A program made the position numbers and the translations under genes. From contig NZ_CP090953.1 of NCBI RefSeq assembly GCF_021513175.1, positions 3,220,501 through 3,284,500 on the forward strand: DNA of 64,000 bases. The letters are read 5' to 3'. The stretch's first letter is position 1, and every line of letters starts with the position of its first letter. This document shows positions 1-7,907 of the stretch, piece after piece. Under the pieces are notes generated by a model, which saw nothing but the letters and a program-made list of their open reading frames with translations, did not search any database and had not been told where the DNA came from. The stretch comes from Sphingomonas sp. S2-65. Lineage in GTDB: Bacteria; Pseudomonadota; Alphaproteobacteria; Sphingomonadales; Sphingomonadaceae.

Positions 1-1
1 G

Positions 2-529
2 CTGCTTCGCACGCGATTGAAGGTAGCCAGCCGCGTGCGCAAGGTTACCTGGGTGCTTCCCGAGCGTTCGCATGACGATGGGGATCGAGTGGTCGACCGC
101 GGCGCCGGGTTGAAGCCGCCCGTGGAGGTCATAACGGTCGGCGGCGCCAAGTATCGCCGCGGCGGGGCGCTTTCCAAGGTCCTGGGAGGCTACGTAGGCG
201 ATCTGGAGATCATGATCCGCGCCACTCCGGAACCATTCGTGGAGCGGCGCGACGAAGATCCGGAACCCTTGAGCATGGATCGGGCACTTGAGGTGCTCGA
301 CTACAACATCCAGCTTTCGCATGACTACATGTCTCGCTGGGCGATATCGCCAGGCTCTAGGAAGGTGCCGTCTCCGAGCCGGATAGCCTCGATGAAGCGC
401 ATCATGGAGCAGCTGATCGATGTGTTCGAGCCGGCCATGGCCCTCAACGCCGTCGTTGCCGCGCGGGAGAGCGCCGGCAGGATCGGCGAGGATTTCCCTG
501 CAGAGCCCACCGAAGCGCCACAACCCTAG
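2..529 (+). CDS. Hypothetical protein, probably cut by the left edge
   Basis: The reading frame is open back to base 2, and the first start inside the window is only a TTG at 17 with no clear ribosome binding site, so the true start probably lies outside. The product (about 170 residues from the TTG) has a basic N-terminus, a central segment rich in Gly and Val, and a helical C-terminal half ending in a Pro/Glu/Ala tail. I recognise no family. Its TAG stop sits in the palindrome CTAG (526-529), which is also the stop of the convergent gene on the other strand, so the two genes overlap by four bases. Confidence 0.55.
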   Translation: MLRTRLKVASRVRKVTWVLPERSHDDGDRVVDRGAGLKPPVEVITVGGAKYRRGGALSKVLGGYVGDLEIMIRATPEPFVERRDEDPEPLSMDRALEVLDYNIQLSHDYMSRWAISPGSRKVPSPSRIASMKRIMEQLIDVFEPAMALNAVVAARESAGRIGEDFPAEPTEAPQP

Positions 530-1419
530 CGGTACTGCTGCTCCTGTATGAATTGGCTGATCGCCCGCTGCGCCACCGCCAGCTCTACCGCTTGCGACGG
601 CGAGGCTGCCCTGGACTGCCTGGGGGCGAACGGCACCTTGGCTATCCGCAGTCCCAGGATCGACATGAGTGCCGAACCCGCTCTCACCCCGTGGCTTGCG
701 CCTGCGTCCAGACGCACTCCGGCTTTGCTCAGCACGTCGCTGTAAGGAAGCAAGGCTTGAGCGCGGTCGCCGGTGACGATCAGCGCGCGTTGGGCGAAAG
801 CCTCGGCCGCCGCTTCAGCAACCATTCGAGCGAGTGCTTCAGGTTTCGGAGCGCCTGCTGACAGGCTGTGGATCAGCAGCCTGCCGGTGATCGCATCCTG
901 GACGCCGGCAAGCGTCGCGATCGCCGCTTCTCCAGCTTCATCGAGCACGTCGAGCGACAGGGGGCAGACGTCGAGGACGATGTCGAAGCGTCGACCAAGG
1001 CGGATGCGCAGGTCGACGTCGGTGCCGGTCGTCCGCGTCCGGATCGTGTTCTCCGATGGCGGTTCGAGCCCCGCAGCGCGGCAGCGCCTGACGACTTCTA
1101 GGTGCACTGTCCGCTGGGGAGCCTCGGGCCCCAGGTCCCGCATGGTTTCGAGGATCACTTTCTCGAGCTGGGAGGACAGCCAGCGCCGCTTTCCGCGGCG
1201 AGAGCGGCGTGCGCGGCCGGTGATCTTGAGGATCTCGTGAGCCTCGATGAGCCTGTAGAAGCTCCGAACCGTGAGTCCGAGCTGTTCCGCGTGTTCCGCG
1301 ACATCTTTCCCGGTCGGATCCGGCAGCGCGTCGAAGCTCTTCAACACGTCCAGGCGACGCAGGGCTTCACTCCACTTTGCTGGCGGCAGCTCGGCCAGCA
1401 TCGCGACGTCTCTGTCCAC
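526..1419 (-). CDS. Helix-turn-helix protein with a degenerate transposase-like core
   Basis: This 297-residue protein starts at a GTG (1417-1419) preceded by a strong ribosome binding site, GGAGGAATTA, directly upstream. Residues of about 40-130 look like tandem helix-turn-helix segments (AEQLGLTVRSFYRLI, then a basic linker and a second helical DNA-binding region), a layout known from Mu/TnsB-type transposases. The part after about residue 140 (FDIVLDVCPLSLDVLDE, then AGVQDAITGRLLIHSL) resembles the first strands of an integrase-type RNase H fold, but the usual DDE acidic set is not obvious. I infer a DNA-binding protein derived from a transposase and probably not a working one. The low-complexity C-terminus does not help. 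It could also be a phage regulator. Confidence 0.6.
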   Translation of the reverse strand: MDRDVAMLAELPPAKWSEALRRLDVLKSFDALPDPTGKDVAEHAEQLGLTVRSFYRLIEAHEILKITGRARRSRRGKRRWLSSQLEKVILETMRDLGPEAPQRTVHLEVVRRCRAAGLEPPSENTIRTRTTGTDVDLRIRLGRRFDIVLDVCPLSLDVLDEAGEAAIATLAGVQDAITGRLLIHSLSAGAPKPEALARMVAEAAAEAFAQRALIVTGDRAQALLPYSDVLSKAGVRLDAGASHGVRAGSALMSILGLRIAKVPFAPRQSRAASPSQAVELAVAQRAISQFIQEQQYR

Positions 1420-1968
1420 TTAATTCCTCCATCAACTTGGCGTTGCCGCGACAAGTCGATCTGCATCTCCTTCTTCAGCTTGATCGCGGGGAACACGGCG
1501 CGACAGTCACGCGCCGGCGTGATCAGTCGGCATCGGCGACTTCGTCTCTGACGTACGCTCCGCCGCAGGACGTGTTTGCAAGACGGCGGGGTGCCACGTG
1601 AGGGTTTTCCGGCAAACCTGCGGTCCCATGGGCCGCTCGGTCCCTAGGGGTCCAACATCGCTACCTTAAGAAAGGCGGTGGCGTATTTGGCCTGGTGCTG
1701 GCCGGATGGATGTTGCCGGCCGAGGTCGGCGTAAGGAGCGGGGAGCAGTTCGAGATCGTTGATCGCGACACCCGCTCGCCGGGTTTGTTCATGCGTGCTA
1801 CCGTTAGCCACGGGACTGATGGCCTTGCCCTCGCTCGCGGCGGGATGTCGCCAGCCTCCGGGGCTTGGAAGCCACGACGTAAGCGCGGCTGAGCGGCGAG
1901 ACGGCCCTGTCCTCATGTCCGCTGCGAGCCGAGCCGCCACTCGCCGCAGCGTCTGGACGGCAACGCGA
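1420..1968 (-). other. 549-bp stretch without a convincing gene
   Basis: The stretch separates two minus-strand genes and holds the promoter and ribosome binding site (1421-1430) of the helix-turn-helix gene. A 98-codon minus-strand frame (1644-1940) and a 65-codon plus-strand frame overlap each other here, but neither has a good start signal or recognisable motif. No tRNA or clear repeat was seen. Confidence 0.4.
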
Positions 1969-4248
1969 TCAGAGGCCGGCGCGGGATGCCATCTTGCCGC
2001 CGACCAGCTCGACGCTGGACGACACGGCCTCGATCACCTCGTCGAGCAGCGCGCGGGCTTCGGACGTCAGCATGGCGTCGGGCGCGGGCGCGGCCCTCGC
2101 GTAGATCGCGGCTATCCGCTCTGCGCGTCGCACCGTCGAGCCTTTGCCGCTCTCGAGCGAGTAGGAGTGCCACCAGGCGGTTGCCTCCTCTTCGATCAGT
2201 CGCCGGCGGGTTATCTGGAGCAGCCTTCCGGACACGAGCCGCCGGATGCGCGAGACTACGCGATCGGCGTCCTCCGCGGGCGGCTTGGTCGGATTGTCGA
2301 GGAAGAGCGAGATCGCCTCCTGGAGCTGGCGATGAAGGTCGGCCACGGGCTGCAGGGTGTCGTATTCGACCGCGGATCCGCCGCCGATGCGCTTGGAGAG
2401 GGCCTTAATGCGGGTCCAGTGCTCCTTGCGCACGTTGGAGTAGGTTCCGAGGCCCAGTCGGGCAGCCCAAGGCTGACGGAATTTCGCCACCGCGTCTTGG
2501 ACCGCGAAGAGCATTCCGAGTGCATCATAGGTCGGGCCGTCGGAGGTTTCGGGCTCCTCCGCCGCATGCGCGGCTTCGAGCAGAGTGAGCATCCCGTCTA
2601 GCTGGCGGCGCATGTAGGTCGCAGCCTTGGGTGGCAGCTGGTCGAGTCGGCGATCGGTGCCGCCGAGCATGAAGCATCGCTCGTCCAGGCCGTGTTCGAT
2701 CGCGCTCACCACTTGGCCCCCGATGATGTCCTTCAAGCGGGCAAGGGCGCTGACCACCGAGGCCATGACGTGAGCGCGCCGGTCGCTCGTCTTCTGGAGG
2801 CTGGGCCCCTTGATCAGATCGAAGTGCGTGAAGGCTATGGCCAGCTTCTCGCCATGTCCCATCGAAGCGACGGCGCGCAGCACCGAGAGCGGGGCTGCCT
2901 GCATGGGTTGTTGCGCGTTGTCCACGAGCAGGATGACGTCCATTTTCTCGAACCGGCGGGTAACCGACGTCGAGATGCTGGCTCCGTAGTCCGGGGTGTG
3001 TCCAATCCCCTGTCCGTCGACGAGCACGAGCTTAGCCCCTTGCGGGCGCATCGCTGGGTAGAGGGGGCCCATCACGCGCACGCCGTCAACGACGGGCGTG
3101 AGCAGCCTGCCGAAATGCGGCCAGAAGTTGCTCGAGAACCAGCGGATGGTCCGGATGAACTCGGTCCGGTCCGAGGTCTGGAAGCTCCAGCCGTCCGGCC
3201 ACTCGCCGCGTGACAGGATCAGCTGCCCGTCCTCGACCATGGCGAAGCGCGATCTGATGGCGTCCAGCACGTCGTGGACCAGGTTGCTGAAGTCCTCCTG
3301 ATCGAAGAGCTCGGCCTCGAAGACCTCCTCCACAAGCTGCTCGAGCGCGTCCCTGTCTTCGGGCCGAAGGTTTTCGGATCCGGTCGCGACCACGTCTGCG
3401 ACGCGCTGGGTGATCGACCGGGCCAGACCTTCGATGCGCTCGACCATGCCCTCGAGCGCCTGCCGGTTCTGCTCGCGCTCTGCCTCGCTCAGGCCATCCC
3501 CATCTCCTCCGTCGCGCCCGGCGTCCACCTCTTCGTCATCGTCGAAGGAGAAGTCGTCGCCATCGATGTCGGACTTCCAGGGACCAAGGACGTAGCTGAG
3601 CCGGAACCGCTGGTCGCGATGGTTCAGGAAGCGCTCGGCCACCCTGCTTCGATCCGCGTTGCCGTGAGCGGCGAGGGCCGCGTCCAGGACGCATTCCTCG
3701 ATGAGGGTCGATATCTGCTGCTCCGAAAAGAAGGTGACCACCGCCGAATAGTCTCCCTCGGCGAGGACCACCTCGATGTCGGCGATCGTGGTCTTGGCGG
3801 GGGCGGTCGAAGGAAACCGGTCCTCGTCGGGATCCGACCCGATCAGCTGGCGCAGCAGGGTGGTCTTTCCCGCGCCGGTGGTTCCGACGAACAGCACGCG
3901 CGAATATCCATCGGAAGCGCCGGGCAGCGGCATGACTTCGTCGCGCAGCTGTTCGCCGTCGGCCATCGTGGCCTGTATCCCGTCATAGAAGGCCGAGACG
4001 ATCTCGGGGGCGAACCTCGTCTCGGCTTCGCGGCGCCGGACGGGGTTCCACCAGGTGTCGTCGCCGAGGATCTCGTTCATCTGCGCAACCATCCTGTCGG
4101 CCTCTTCGGCCTCGGTGGTGCCCAGGCCGCGCCGCACCTTCCTGCCCGGCTTCCTCTGTCCGTCGAGCTTGAGGGGGTGGCGGAACGTGATGGTCCATCC
4201 GGGGCGGTCGGACTTCGTCTTGGATGCAGTAAACGGATGCTTCGCCAT
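1969..4248 (-). CDS. GTPase with an integrase-arm-like N-terminus
   Basis: A 759-residue protein. I chose the ATG at 4246-4248, because the frame runs further up only through the inverted repeat. Residues of about 17-68 (GWTITFRHPLKLDG, then RKVRRGLGTTEAEEADRM) resemble the arm-type DNA-binding segment at the N-terminus of phage-type tyrosine integrases. A GTPase domain follows: G1 P-loop GTTGAGKT (about 122-129), a Thr-rich switch region, G3 VDGQG and G4 THFD, as in dynamin/septin-like GTPases. The long middle part is acidic and helical, and the C-terminus is helical. No membrane segment is evident. The gene diverges from a Cas2-like gene across an exact inverted repeat, so it may be autoregulated or act on that DNA. 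The function is unknown. The nucleotide-binding call is firm, while the DNA-binding domain is an inference from pattern. Confidence 0.7.
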   Translation of the reverse strand: MAKHPFTASKTKSDRPGWTITFRHPLKLDGQRKPGRKVRRGLGTTEAEEADRMVAQMNEILGDDTWWNPVRRREAETRFAPEIVSAFYDGIQATMADGEQLRDEVMPLPGASDGYSRVLFVGTTGAGKTTLLRQLIGSDPDEDRFPSTAPAKTTIADIEVVLAEGDYSAVVTFFSEQQISTLIEECVLDAALAAHGNADRSRVAERFLNHRDQRFRLSYVLGPWKSDIDGDDFSFDDDEEVDAGRDGGDGDGLSEAEREQNRQALEGMVERIEGLARSITQRVADVVATGSENLRPEDRDALEQLVEEVFEAELFDQEDFSNLVHDVLDAIRSRFAMVEDGQLILSRGEWPDGWSFQTSDRTEFIRTIRWFSSNFWPHFGRLLTPVVDGVRVMGPLYPAMRPQGAKLVLVDGQGIGHTPDYGASISTSVTRRFEKMDVILLVDNAQQPMQAAPLSVLRAVASMGHGEKLAIAFTHFDLIKGPSLQKTSDRRAHVMASVVSALARLKDIIGGQVVSAIEHGLDERCFMLGGTDRRLDQLPPKAATYMRRQLDGMLTLLEAAHAAEEPETSDGPTYDALGMLFAVQDAVAKFRQPWAARLGLGTYSNVRKEHWTRIKALSKRIGGGSAVEYDTLQPVADLHRQLQEAISLFLDNPTKPPAEDADRVVSRIRRLVSGRLLQITRRRLIEEEATAWWHSYSLESGKGSTVRRAERIAAIYARAAPAPDAMLTSEARALLDEVIEAVSSSVELVGGKMASRAGL

Positions 4249-4249
4249 G

Positions 4250-4335
4250 TCGTTGTTCCATGTTGTTCCGAAAGGATTGACACAGTCAGGGCCGACATGC
4301 AACCAGGAGGCTCCTGGAACAACATGGAACAACGA
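4250..4335. repeat. Exact 20-bp inverted repeat between divergent genes
   Basis: The left arm is 4250-4269 (TCGTTGTTCCATGTTGTTCC) and the right arm is 4316-4335, its exact reverse complement, with 46 bases between. Each arm contains the unit GTTGTTCC twice, spaced ten bases apart, so four half-sites face each other. The repeat lies immediately upstream of both start codons (4248 minus strand, 4344 plus strand). It may be a shared operator, or a recognition or recombination site for one of the two products. Confidence 0.85.
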
Positions 4336-4343
4336 GGATCGTC

Positions 4344-4667
4344 ATGCTTCAGCCCTTACCGCTCAGCCGCCTGCGGCTCTACATCGTCACCTTCGATCTC
4401 AATCAGCCCTCGCCGGGAGACCTGCGCTACCGGCGCGTTGATGGCTATCTGCGGACCGTGGGTGCGGTGGTTCGGCCGTGCAAGCAGACCCGCATGGTCG
4501 TGACCCGTTCGAATGCGGCCGGGCTGCGCGCGGGGATTCGCTCGATCATCGGCGCCCGTGGCGACATCGCCGTGTTTCCGGTCAGCCGCCGATCGAGCAT
4601 GGACATCCGTGACCCTGGCATTCGCGCTGCCGTCCGCCAGGCGATCGCACGCCACGGGTTTCCGTGA
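4344..4667 (+). CDS. Solitary Cas2-like ferredoxin-fold protein
   Basis: A 107-residue basic protein starting at ATG 4344 after GAGG (4334-4337). The layout matches Cas2-type ferredoxin folds: a first strand LYIVTFDLN with an Asp at the end (residues of about 11-19), a helix RYRRVDGYLRTVG, a second strand region CKQTRMVVT, a second helix AAGLRAGIRSII, and a last strand GDIAVFPVSR. Cas2 and the related SinR/VapD-like proteins are small dimeric nucleic-acid-binding proteins, some with nuclease activity. No cas1 and no CRISPR array lies in the window, so a classical adaptation role is not supported here. It diverges from the GTPase gene across the 4250-4335 inverted repeat. The family call comes from fold pattern only. 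Confidence 0.55.
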   Translation: MLQPLPLSRLRLYIVTFDLNQPSPGDLRYRRVDGYLRTVGAVVRPCKQTRMVVTRSNAAGLRAGIRSIIGARGDIAVFPVSRRSSMDIRDPGIRAAVRQAIARHGFP

Positions 4668-4680
4668 CGACGGGGGCTTG

Positions 4681-4713
4681 GCGGGGCCGACCAGCGATGA
4701 GGTGCGGCCCCGC
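4681..4713 (+). terminator. Possible hairpin after the Cas2-like gene
   Basis: A perfect 9-bp stem, GCGGGGCCG (4681-4689) with CGGCCCCGC (4705-4713), and a 15-base loop begins 13 bases after the stop of the Cas2-like gene. No T-run follows, so its role as an intrinsic terminator is uncertain. Confidence 0.35.
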
Positions 4714-4859
4714 TGGCATTGTCTGGGCCGGCGACGGGCGCAGCATCTACGCAAGCGGGAGCTTTCGGCCGCGCCCGGCATCGCATCGGCTCATGACAGC
4801 GGGGTCGCCGTGCGTTCCGCTCCGGGTGGCGACCGCCAGTGGCAGTAGGGTCTACGTGG

Positions 4860-6410
4860 TCATTCGCGTGCAAAGGCTCGGGGGAGCATGTGCCCTAGCT
4901 CGCGCGCGAACGGGTAGGACCGTTCGGACCCGGCGGGGAGGCCATGCACCAGCGACCACTCCCAGCCGCTCGCGTCGGCCGAGAGCGCCCTCAGGCGGAC
5001 GAACATCTCTTCGGGCGGTGCGTGCTGAAGGAGGTATTCAAGGTCATCGACGAGGACGATCGGGACGCGTCGGCGGTCTACCTCCGCAATCGCCGGATCC
5101 CCTGCATCGGCCATCGCGTTGGCCATGGCCATCACTTCGGGATGCAGCTTCTGGCCCATCACGAGCCACGGGTCGGAGGTCACGACCATGCCGAGGCAGT
5201 CCTCGGCAACCGGCGGGCCGTAGATTCCCCGCCGCGCATGCGAGAAGAAGCGCCAGACCTGAAACACACCCTTGGCGATTTCCGCATACGATCCCGACGC
5301 CTCGCGCACGGGGTTTCCTGAGAAGCGCGCGTCGATCGGCATCCGCTTGGCCTTGCATTCGATGGCGAGCCGGACGGCGCGATCATCGGAGACGAGGATG
5401 TCTGGCGTGTCGAAACCACGCCCCTTCGGGCCGTAGCGGGTTTCAGGCGCGACGCGGTATGCGTCGAGCATGGCTCCGATGTAGTCCAGGCAATATCCCT
5501 CGAACTGCTTGCCCACCTCTGCCCAGATCGCGCCGCCGCCGTCCACGATGTCGAAGTAGAGGCCGGAGGTGATGCGCTGGAGGATCAGCGGCGGCACGGG
5601 CGCCATCGCCTCCCTACCTTCGAGGCCGAAGCGCAGGATCGGATGCTTTCGCAGCACGCTGGGCTTGTATCCGGCATGATCGCCGTTCAGGCGCAGCTTC
5701 GCGGCTTCCACCGAAGCGAGTTCGGGTGTCGTGGATATCCGCCGCAGCACGAGATCGCGTTGCTCTGCGGTGACGCCTTCGAGCAGATGGTGGCTGGACC
5801 AGATGCGTGTCGCGGAGTTGGTCGAGCCGGCAAAAAGGAAGAACCCTGCTTCGATGAACTCCGGAATCGTGCAGCCGACCTGCCGCTTGAAGTGCTCGGC
5901 GGTTCTGCTTCCTCCGAACGTCCGGAGGGTGCGGTAGAAGCGAGGCATGTTGGCGAAGCCCCGCTGCCACTCGAACTGGCGCTGAGTGAGGCGGTGCATT
6001 TCGTAGAGCACGTCGTTGGACTGCAGGAATGCGCCGTCGTCGGCTTCCTCGATCCGCTGGACCAGCTTGACCAGCCGCAGGATCGAGGAGAAGTCGTCGG
6101 TCACCAAGGTCCGGCCTCGGGGGTCGGCACGGCGCTGCAGTGCCAGCGCCTCGTTCACGAGCGTCTCGAGCTGCCAAGGATAGATCACCAACTTTGCGCC
6201 AGCCTCCCCGTCCGCGGCCTCTGGCGGGAAGTTCATGTATTTGCCGGCGGCGTCCGCGTGCCCGTTCTGCATCGCCCAGGCGCTCCAGCTCATTCCGACG
6301 ATGTCGCGGAACGACGTCATCGAGAGCAGCTTCGCGAGCTTGTCGCGGTGATAGCGCTGTCCAAGGCTTTGCACGATCTTCCGTCTACCGGTCGAGAAGG
6401 CGCCCGTCAC
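4860..6410 (-). CDS. PD-(D/E)XK nuclease-like protein of unknown role
   Basis: The frame is open to 6551 (563 codons) but has only TTG/GTG starts there. I placed the start at the GTG 6408-6410, just before the first strongly protein-like segment (TGRRKIVQSLGQRYHRDKL). GTG 6425 and TTG 6551 are alternatives. The C-terminal part carries the motif TPDILVSDD, then AIECKAKR, which matches the Asp and Glu-x-Lys of PD-(D/E)XK nucleases, with a possible upstream Glu in GKQFEGYCLDYI. The N-terminal two thirds are helical and unrecognised. The gene diverges from the HU gene. The nuclease call is an inference from the motif. It might belong with the neighbouring GTPase/Cas2-like pair, but spacing of about 190 bases and opposite strands leave that open. 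Confidence 0.6.
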   Translation of the reverse strand: MTGAFSTGRRKIVQSLGQRYHRDKLAKLLSMTSFRDIVGMSWSAWAMQNGHADAAGKYMNFPPEAADGEAGAKLVIYPWQLETLVNEALALQRRADPRGRTLVTDDFSSILRLVKLVQRIEEADDGAFLQSNDVLYEMHRLTQRQFEWQRGFANMPRFYRTLRTFGGSRTAEHFKRQVGCTIPEFIEAGFFLFAGSTNSATRIWSSHHLLEGVTAEQRDLVLRRISTTPELASVEAAKLRLNGDHAGYKPSVLRKHPILRFGLEGREAMAPVPPLILQRITSGLYFDIVDGGGAIWAEVGKQFEGYCLDYIGAMLDAYRVAPETRYGPKGRGFDTPDILVSDDRAVRLAIECKAKRMPIDARFSGNPVREASGSYAEIAKGVFQVWRFFSHARRGIYGPPVAEDCLGMVVTSDPWLVMGQKLHPEVMAMANAMADAGDPAIAEVDRRRVPIVLVDDLEYLLQHAPPEEMFVRLRALSADASGWEWSLVHGLPAGSERSYPFARELGHMLPRAFARE

Positions 6411-6565
6411 TTGCGTGCCGTCCACCCGCGGAAGGGCACGGGTGACTGCGTGTCGCGCAAGCGGGCTTCTGCGGTCGTGACCGAGGCGTGTGAGCAACGA
6501 GGCCGAAGGTAGCGAATCCCGGGCCGGTGTGGCTAAGAGCCGCTTCCACAACCAAAGGGCACCAC

Positions 6566-6841
6566 ATGAACAACTCTGATCTGGCCGATCGCATCGCCGA
6601 GACCAACGGCCTGAGCAAGGCTGAATCGCGCAAGATCGTAGACGCCGTGTTCGTCGCGATGACGGAGGCGGCGGTCGCCGGCGAGGAGATCGCCATCAAC
6701 GGCTTTGGCAAGTTTAAGGTCAAGGACAGCGCGGCGCGCGAGGGACGCAATCCGTCGACGGGCGAGACCATCCAGATCGCCGCGTCCAAGAAGCTGGGCT
6801 TCACGCCGGCCAAGGCCGTCAAGGACAAGCTGAACGGCTGA
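6566..6841 (+). CDS. HU-family DNA-binding protein
   Basis: A 91-residue histone-like protein. HU/IHF dimers bend and compact DNA. The full domain is present: an N-terminal helical part (NNSDLADRIAETNGLSKAES), the core GFGKFKVKDSAAREGRNPST with the hallmark RNPxTGE segment that forms the DNA-gripping arm, and a C-terminal KKLGFTPAKAVKD helix. The ATG at 6566 follows AAAGGG, and an upstream in-frame extension of 13 codons is not needed. It is the only well-known gene among several unknown DNA-related genes, so it may be an accessory copy. A strong hairpin follows the gene. Confidence 0.93.
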   Translation: MNNSDLADRIAETNGLSKAESRKIVDAVFVAMTEAAVAGEEIAINGFGKFKVKDSAAREGRNPSTGETIQIAASKKLGFTPAKAVKDKLNG

Positions 6842-6849
6842 GGTTCCAA

Positions 6850-6870
6850 GGCCCGCCTTCAAGGCGGGCC
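6850..6870 (+). terminator. Hairpin after the HU gene
   Basis: GGCCCGCCTT (6850-6859) and its exact reverse complement AAGGCGGGCC (6861-6870) flank a single base and begin nine bases after the HU stop codon. This is a GC-rich stem, as in intrinsic terminators, although a strong T-run is missing. Confidence 0.6.
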
Positions 6871-7063
6871 ACCGAGCGCGGGTGACGCAGCTCCTTGCAT
6901 CGCGTCGTCCCCCGCCAGGTGTGCCGGAAGATCCAAGGGCCTTCGGGCCTCAGGCGACGCGCACATGGCCTGGTCGCGCGAGCCCGGCCTGCCGCTACCG
7001 AAGCGCCATGATGGTGCTGGATCCCACGATCGCTGCTGACGAGGCGTCGCTGGGAGGTCCCGA

Positions 7064-7264
7064 TCAGCGATCCCGTTCGGCTCTCTTCCGATCCGCCTTC
7101 CGTGCTCGGCTGATCGCGGCCGCATGTTCGCGGGCGCGCTTCTCCGATGGTTTTTCGTAGTGCTTGCGGAGCTTCATCTCGCGGTAGACGCCTTCGCGCT
7201 GCAGCTTCTTCTTGAGAGCGCGGAGTGCCTGGTCGACGTTGTTGTCGCGGACGATTACCTGCAT
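7064..7264 (-). CDS. rpsU: Small ribosomal subunit protein bS21
   Basis: A 66-residue very basic protein with the standard bS21 sequence pattern: [20 protein letters not shown] at the N-terminus, then [19 protein letters not shown] and a charged helical tail. bS21 sits on the 30S platform and helps start translation. I chose the ATG at 7262-7264, because the longer open frame upstream does not look like bS21. Alphaproteobacteria often carry more than one rpsU copy, and this one sits among accessory genes and is probably such an extra copy. It does not share an operon with dnaG or rpoD here. Confidence 0.92.
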   Translation of the reverse strand: MQVIVRDNNVDQALRALKKKLQREGVYREMKLRKHYEKPSEKRAREHAAAISRARKADRKRAERDR

Positions 7265-7403
7265 GCGAAATCGGCTTTCGGCTGTCTTGGCGTGAAATTC
7301 TGCGGCCCTAGGGTCGCATTGGACGCGTGCCAAGGGGCCTGTCCGCACGGCTCGGAACTTCGTTCAACCGCGGGCGGTCGCGAACCCTGAAGAAGGTGGT
7401 GCC

Positions 7404-7730
7404 TCATGCCTTCCGACGCGCTTCCGCTGCGGCAGGCTGCGGTTCTGCCTCCGGTGCAATCCGCCGCCCCAGGAAGTCGACCAGCTGACCGAAGGCCCGG
7501 TCGTCGGCGCGGTAGATCACAGAGCGGCTTATACGCCGTGACGACACAAGCCCAGCCTGCTCGAGAACCTTGAGATGAGTCGACATGGTGTTGTGCGGAA
7601 CGCCGAGCTTTTGAGCCAGGAGGCCCGCTGCGAGTCCCTCTGCGCCTTGATCCTGCAGCACCCGGAAGACGTTCAGCCTGGTCGACTGCGCGAGTGCGGA
7701 GAGCATGGTCGTGGCTTCCTCGGCATCCAT
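7404..7730 (-). CDS. ArsR-family winged-helix repressor
   Basis: A 108-residue protein with the ArsR/SmtB fold. The N-terminal helix ALAQSTRLNVFRVL is the typical family opening, followed by the recognition helix pair LLAQKLGVPHNTMSTHLKVL and the wing SSRRISRSVIY. No Cys pair of an arsenic or metal sensor is visible, so the inducer is unknown. I chose the ATG at 7728-7730. No good ribosome binding site sets the start. The gene diverges from 7908, and an inverted repeat at 7803-7828 between them is a likely operator, so this protein probably controls itself and the downstream helicase-nuclease operon. Confidence 0.85.
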   Translation of the reverse strand: MDAEEATTMLSALAQSTRLNVFRVLQDQGAEGLAAGLLAQKLGVPHNTMSTHLKVLEQAGLVSSRRISRSVIYRADDRAFGQLVDFLGRRIAPEAEPQPAAAEARRKA

Positions 7731-7802
7731 TCCACCGCTGATAGGAGGATGGTGGACGAAACTCAAAGGCGATTGCCTAAGAACCAATAAACCATCAAAT
7801 AC

Positions 7803-7828
7803 AATATGTCCACGCGTCTGGACATATT
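7803..7828. promoter_or_regulatory. Palindromic operator between arsR-type gene and the helicase-nuclease operon
   Basis: AATATGTCCA (7803-7812) and its exact reverse complement TGGACATATT (7819-7828) are separated by six bases. The region is AT-rich against a GC-rich background and lies between two divergent starts (7730 and 7908). A degenerate second copy may lie near 7842-7858. ArsR-family repressors bind such imperfect or perfect 10-2-10-like palindromes. Confidence 0.65.
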
Positions 7829-7907
7829 GAAATATGCGTCGAGGTCCATAGTATTGTGAACCGACAAGCCGGGACGTCCTGTTCCGTCAGCTTTGCGGAG
7901 ATCGAAT

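Noticed and set aside
1644..1940. 98-codon minus-strand frame between the first two minus-strand genes
   Set aside because: No ribosome binding site, and a plus-strand frame overlaps it; no family pattern.
4249..4332. N-terminal extension of the GTPase through the inverted repeat
   Set aside because: The extra 28 codons are made from the repeat itself, and ATG 4248 gives the recognisable start.
4344..4860. CRISPR array or cas1 next to the Cas2-like gene
   Set aside because: No series of direct repeats with spacers and no Cas1-like protein was seen in the window.
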